The position numbers were made by a program, and so were the translations under genes. Shown here one piece after another: positions 61,568 through 64,000 of a DNA stretch of 64,000 bases. The DNA is from Pseudomonas cichorii. Lineage in GTDB: Bacteria; Pseudomonadota; Gammaproteobacteria; Pseudomonadales; Pseudomonadaceae. Where the stretch lies: assembly GCF_015471405.1 (NCBI RefSeq), contig NZ_BLVZ01000002.1:124001-188000 (forward strand), in the 5' to 3' direction. Under the pieces are notes generated by a model that saw nothing but the letters and a program-made list of their open reading frames with translations, had not been told where the DNA came from and made no database searches. Numbering within the stretch: the stretch's first letter is position 1; the number at the start of each line of letters is the position of its first letter.

Positions 61568-63712
61568 TCAGGAAATCTCCCGATGAAACGGCGGCAGCGC
61601 ATTGAGAATGGCCTTGCCATAGCGCTGCGTCACCACGCGCCGATCCAGCAACGTAATGGTGCCGCGATCCGCTTCGGTGCGCAGCAACCGGCCACAGGCC
61701 TGGATCAGACGCAAAGAGGCATCGGGCACGGCGATTTCCATGAACGGGTTGCCGCCTCGGGCTTCGATCCATTCCGCCAGCGCGGCCTCCACAGGGTCAT
61801 CCGGCACCGCGAATGGAATCTTGGCGATGACCACGTGCTCGCAGTATGCACCGGGCAAATCCACACCCTCGGCAAAACTGGCCAGCCCGAACAATACGCT
61901 GGAATCGCCGCCATCGACCCGCGCCTTGTGCTTGTTGAGGGTTTCCTGCTTGGACAGGTTGCCCTGAATGAAGACCTGCTTGCGCCAGTCGCGGTCCAGG
62001 CCATCGAAGACATCCTGCATCTGTTTGCGGGATGAAAACAGCACCAGCGTGCCCCGTGAACCTTCCACCAGATCCGGCAGTTCGCGAATGATTGCCGCCG
62101 TGTGTGCCACCGCATCGCGGGGGTCGGCCTTGAGGTCAGGCACCCGCAGTACGCCAGCGTCGGCATGATGGAACGGGCTGGGTACAATCGCCGTCACTGC
62201 TCCCTTGGGCAAACCGGCACGCATGCGATAGCGGTCGAACTTGCCCAGCGCGGTCAGGGTCGCCGAGGTGACCAGAGCGCCATAGGCAATGTTCCAGAGA
62301 TTGCGTCGCAACATTTCAGCCGCCAGGATCGGGCTGGCATTGACCTCGATATCGAACTGCGCGCCGCTGTCGGCCAGGGTCAGCCAGCGCGCCATCGGCG
62401 GGCTGTCTTCCGGGTCTTCGGCGGTAAAGGCGGTCCACAGCTCCCAGTTGCCATGGGCACGGGCCAGCAGGCTGCCGAACAGCGGATACCACTCTTCGGC
62501 CTGATGACTGGCAATGCCGATATTCACCTCGCCATCCATGCCGTCCTTGAGCAGTTCGGTCAGGCGCGTGAACAGATCGTCCAGCCGCGCAAAGCCCTTC
62601 TTCAGCTCAATCCCCATCTCGCGAATATGCTCGGGAATGACACCGCCGACAAAACGATGGCGCGGGCGCTCACGCCCCTGCATGTCTTCACCGGCGCGGA
62701 AATCGGCCAGTTGCTCGCAGGCACCGAACATGAATTGCTGATGTCCCTTGATCTCACGCGCCAGTTCGGGAACCTGTTCGATCAGCTTGCCCAGATCGCC
62801 GGGCAGCGGGTGCTGGGCAAGCAGCTTGGCAAGGTTCTTGGCCGTCTGCTCCAGCCAGTCGGCCGTGGAGCGCAACCGGGTGTAGTGGGCAAAGTGGCCG
62901 ATGGCCTTGTCCGGGAGGTGGTGAGCCTCGTCGAACACATACATGGTGTCGCGGGGATCGGGCAGCACCGCGCCGCCGCCCAGTGCCAGGTCTGCCAGCA
63001 CCATGTCGTGGTTGGTGACGATCACATCCACCTTGCCCATGCCTTCGCGGGCCTTGTAGAACGCACACTGCTGGAAGTTCGGGCAATGGCGGTTGGTACA
63101 CTGGCTGTGGTCGGTGGTCAGACGGGCCCAGTCCTGATCGGCCAGTTCCTGAGGCCAGCTATCACGGTCACCATCCCATTTATTGCCGGCCAGCTTCTGG
63201 AGCATACTGGTGAAAAGCTTCTGGCTGGCTTCATCGACCTCGATCTTGAAGCCCTCTTCCTCGAACAACTGCGCAGTGGCGTTGGTCGCATCGCCTTCCT
63301 GCAACAACATGTCGAGTTTGGACAGGCACATATAGCGCCCGCGCCCCTTGGCCAGAGCAAAACTGAAGTTCAGGCCGCTGTTGCGCATGAGGTCGGGCAG
63401 ATCCTTGTAGACGATCTGCTCTTGCAGGGCGACGGTTGCCGTGGCGATGACCAGCCGCTTGCCCGCAGCCTTGGCCGCGGGGATAGAGGCGATGGCATAG
63501 GCTACGGTCTTCCCCGTACCGGTGCCCGCTTCCACCGCAACCACTGCCGGGTCGCCAGAACGCCGTCCCTCCTCATCGGTCTCGACATCGCCCAGCACCT
63601 TGGCGACCTCTGCGATCATCAAACGCTGGCCATAGCGAGGCTTGAGGCTCTTGGCTTCGAGGAAACGCGAGTAAGCGCCCTGTATCTGGGATTTTAATTC
63701 GGTACTGATCAT
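61568..63712 (-). CDS. dinG: ATP-dependent DNA helicase DinG
   Basis: 714 residues, as in E. coli DinG (716). Motifs: VEAGTGTGKTVAYAIA (Walker A), FeS cluster cysteines in RYMCLSKL and SQCTNRHCPNFQQC, VFDEAHHLPD (DEAH) and the C-terminal QACGRLLRTEADRG (motif VI). It is an XPD-like 5'-3' helicase acting on R-loops and replication barriers. The start has no close ribosome binding site but the first domain begins at once (MISTELKSQIQGAYSRFLE). The upstream gap to 63819 contains nothing assigned. Confidence 0.94.
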   Translation of the reverse strand: MISTELKSQIQGAYSRFLEAKSLKPRYGQRLMIAEVAKVLGDVETDEEGRRSGDPAVVAVEAGTGTGKTVAYAIASIPAAKAAGKRLVIATATVALQEQIVYKDLPDLMRNSGLNFSFALAKGRGRYMCLSKLDMLLQEGDATNATAQLFEEEGFKIEVDEASQKLFTSMLQKLAGNKWDGDRDSWPQELADQDWARLTTDHSQCTNRHCPNFQQCAFYKAREGMGKVDVIVTNHDMVLADLALGGGAVLPDPRDTMYVFDEAHHLPDKAIGHFAHYTRLRSTADWLEQTAKNLAKLLAQHPLPGDLGKLIEQVPELAREIKGHQQFMFGACEQLADFRAGEDMQGRERPRHRFVGGVIPEHIREMGIELKKGFARLDDLFTRLTELLKDGMDGEVNIGIASHQAEEWYPLFGSLLARAHGNWELWTAFTAEDPEDSPPMARWLTLADSGAQFDIEVNASPILAAEMLRRNLWNIAYGALVTSATLTALGKFDRYRMRAGLPKGAVTAIVPSPFHHADAGVLRVPDLKADPRDAVAHTAAIIRELPDLVEGSRGTLVLFSSRKQMQDVFDGLDRDWRKQVFIQGNLSKQETLNKHKARVDGGDSSVLFGLASFAEGVDLPGAYCEHVVIAKIPFAVPDDPVEAALAEWIEARGGNPFMEIAVPDASLRLIQACGRLLRTEADRGTITLLDRRVVTQRYGKAILNALPPFHREIS

Positions 63713-63819
63713 TGGCTCGGGTTCGGCGGCACGGCAAAAAAGGCTGGATAAATTTTCAGTGGTTCCAAGTGGGCGCTATCATACCGCGCTAAATCCATCC
63801 GCGCAGAACGGAGTACCTG

Positions 63820-64000
63820 ATGACTGCTTTCGCCCCTGTCTACACACTGCATGTTCTGGCTGCCCTGGTCTGGGTTGGCGGAATGTTTTTCGCCTGGATG
63901 GTCCTTCGTCCGGCTGTCGGCGCGGCACTGGAAGGTCCGCTGCGTCTGAAACTGTGGCTTCAGGTGTTTCCACGGTTCTTCGTCTGGGTCTGGGCAGCTA
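63820..64000 (+). CDS. CopD-like membrane protein, truncated by the window end
   Basis: 60 residues visible of a membrane protein. TAFAPVYTLHVLAALVWVGG followed by MFFAWMVLRPAV and LRLKLWLQVFPRFFVWVWAA, two hydrophobic segments with a conserved His. The HVLAALVWVGGMFF start fits the CopD (PF05425) family of heme- or copper-related membrane proteins. GGAG six bases before the ATG fixes the start. The rest lies beyond the window. Confidence 0.72.
   Translation, partial: MTAFAPVYTLHVLAALVWVGGMFFAWMVLRPAVGAALEGPLRLKLWLQVFPRFFVWVWAA

Overview
The window is a gene-dense stretch of chromosome from a fluorescent Pseudomonas, probably close to the P. syringae group. The evidence is the Pseudomonas-type braCDEFG operon, the gene neighbourhood hrpA / fadD / lipase / phaJ1 / rapA / MHYT-GGDEF-EAL (which from memory resembles P. 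aeruginosa PA3286-PA3311), several small proteins known mainly from Pseudomonas, and many short REP palindromes of the GTAGGAGCGAATTCATTCGCG type. I see no tRNA, rRNA, CRISPR array, insertion sequence, prophage or integrase. It reads as core genome with scattered accessory genes.

Layout. 1-14 kb: start of an unidentified membrane or exported protein, a PepSY protein behind a PmrA-type box, a PQQ aldose-sugar dehydrogenase, an RsbQ-like hydrolase overlapping a PAS histidine kinase, an Fcy1-like cytosine deaminase, two GNAT enzymes, a peptide deformylase, YihY, CsbD, CvfB and several small envelope proteins. 14-28 kb: a DEAD-box helicase, a MATE pump with a convergent MarR regulator, an EamA exporter, an azoreductase, LysR plus hydrolase, cyclophilin PpiA, an ABC exporter, a COG3146 protein and a porin. 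27-44 kb: a KAS III enzyme, HrpA, FadD, a lysophospholipase-like hydrolase, PhaJ1, a 36-residue CcoM-like oxidase subunit under an ANR-type box, RapA, an MFS transporter and a three-domain c-di-GMP protein. 44-47 kb: a large uncharacterised protein carrying the tubulin/FtsZ GTP-binding signature. 47-53 kb: the branched-chain amino acid ABC operon. 53-64 kb: a COG2509 flavoprotein, a PLP enzyme divergent from NhaA, a SlyB-like lipoprotein, PdxH, an OmpA-type lipoprotein with a histone-like tail, a serine hydrolase, DinG and the start of a CopD-like protein.

Functional themes. FadD, the lipase-like hydrolase and PhaJ1 fit a route from lipid to (R)-3-hydroxyacyl-CoA, and the KAS III enzyme could link beta-oxidation to fatty acid synthesis. 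HrpA, RapA, the DEAD-box helicase and DinG are separate nucleic-acid remodelling genes, not a cluster. Two signalling items stand out: the RsbQ-like sensor hydrolase coupled to a histidine kinase, and an MHYT-GGDEF-EAL protein that keeps all c-di-GMP motifs. The best candidate for an undescribed system is the tubulin-superfamily protein at 44708-46888. REP elements sit against many stop codons and in two cases supply the TAG stop itself.
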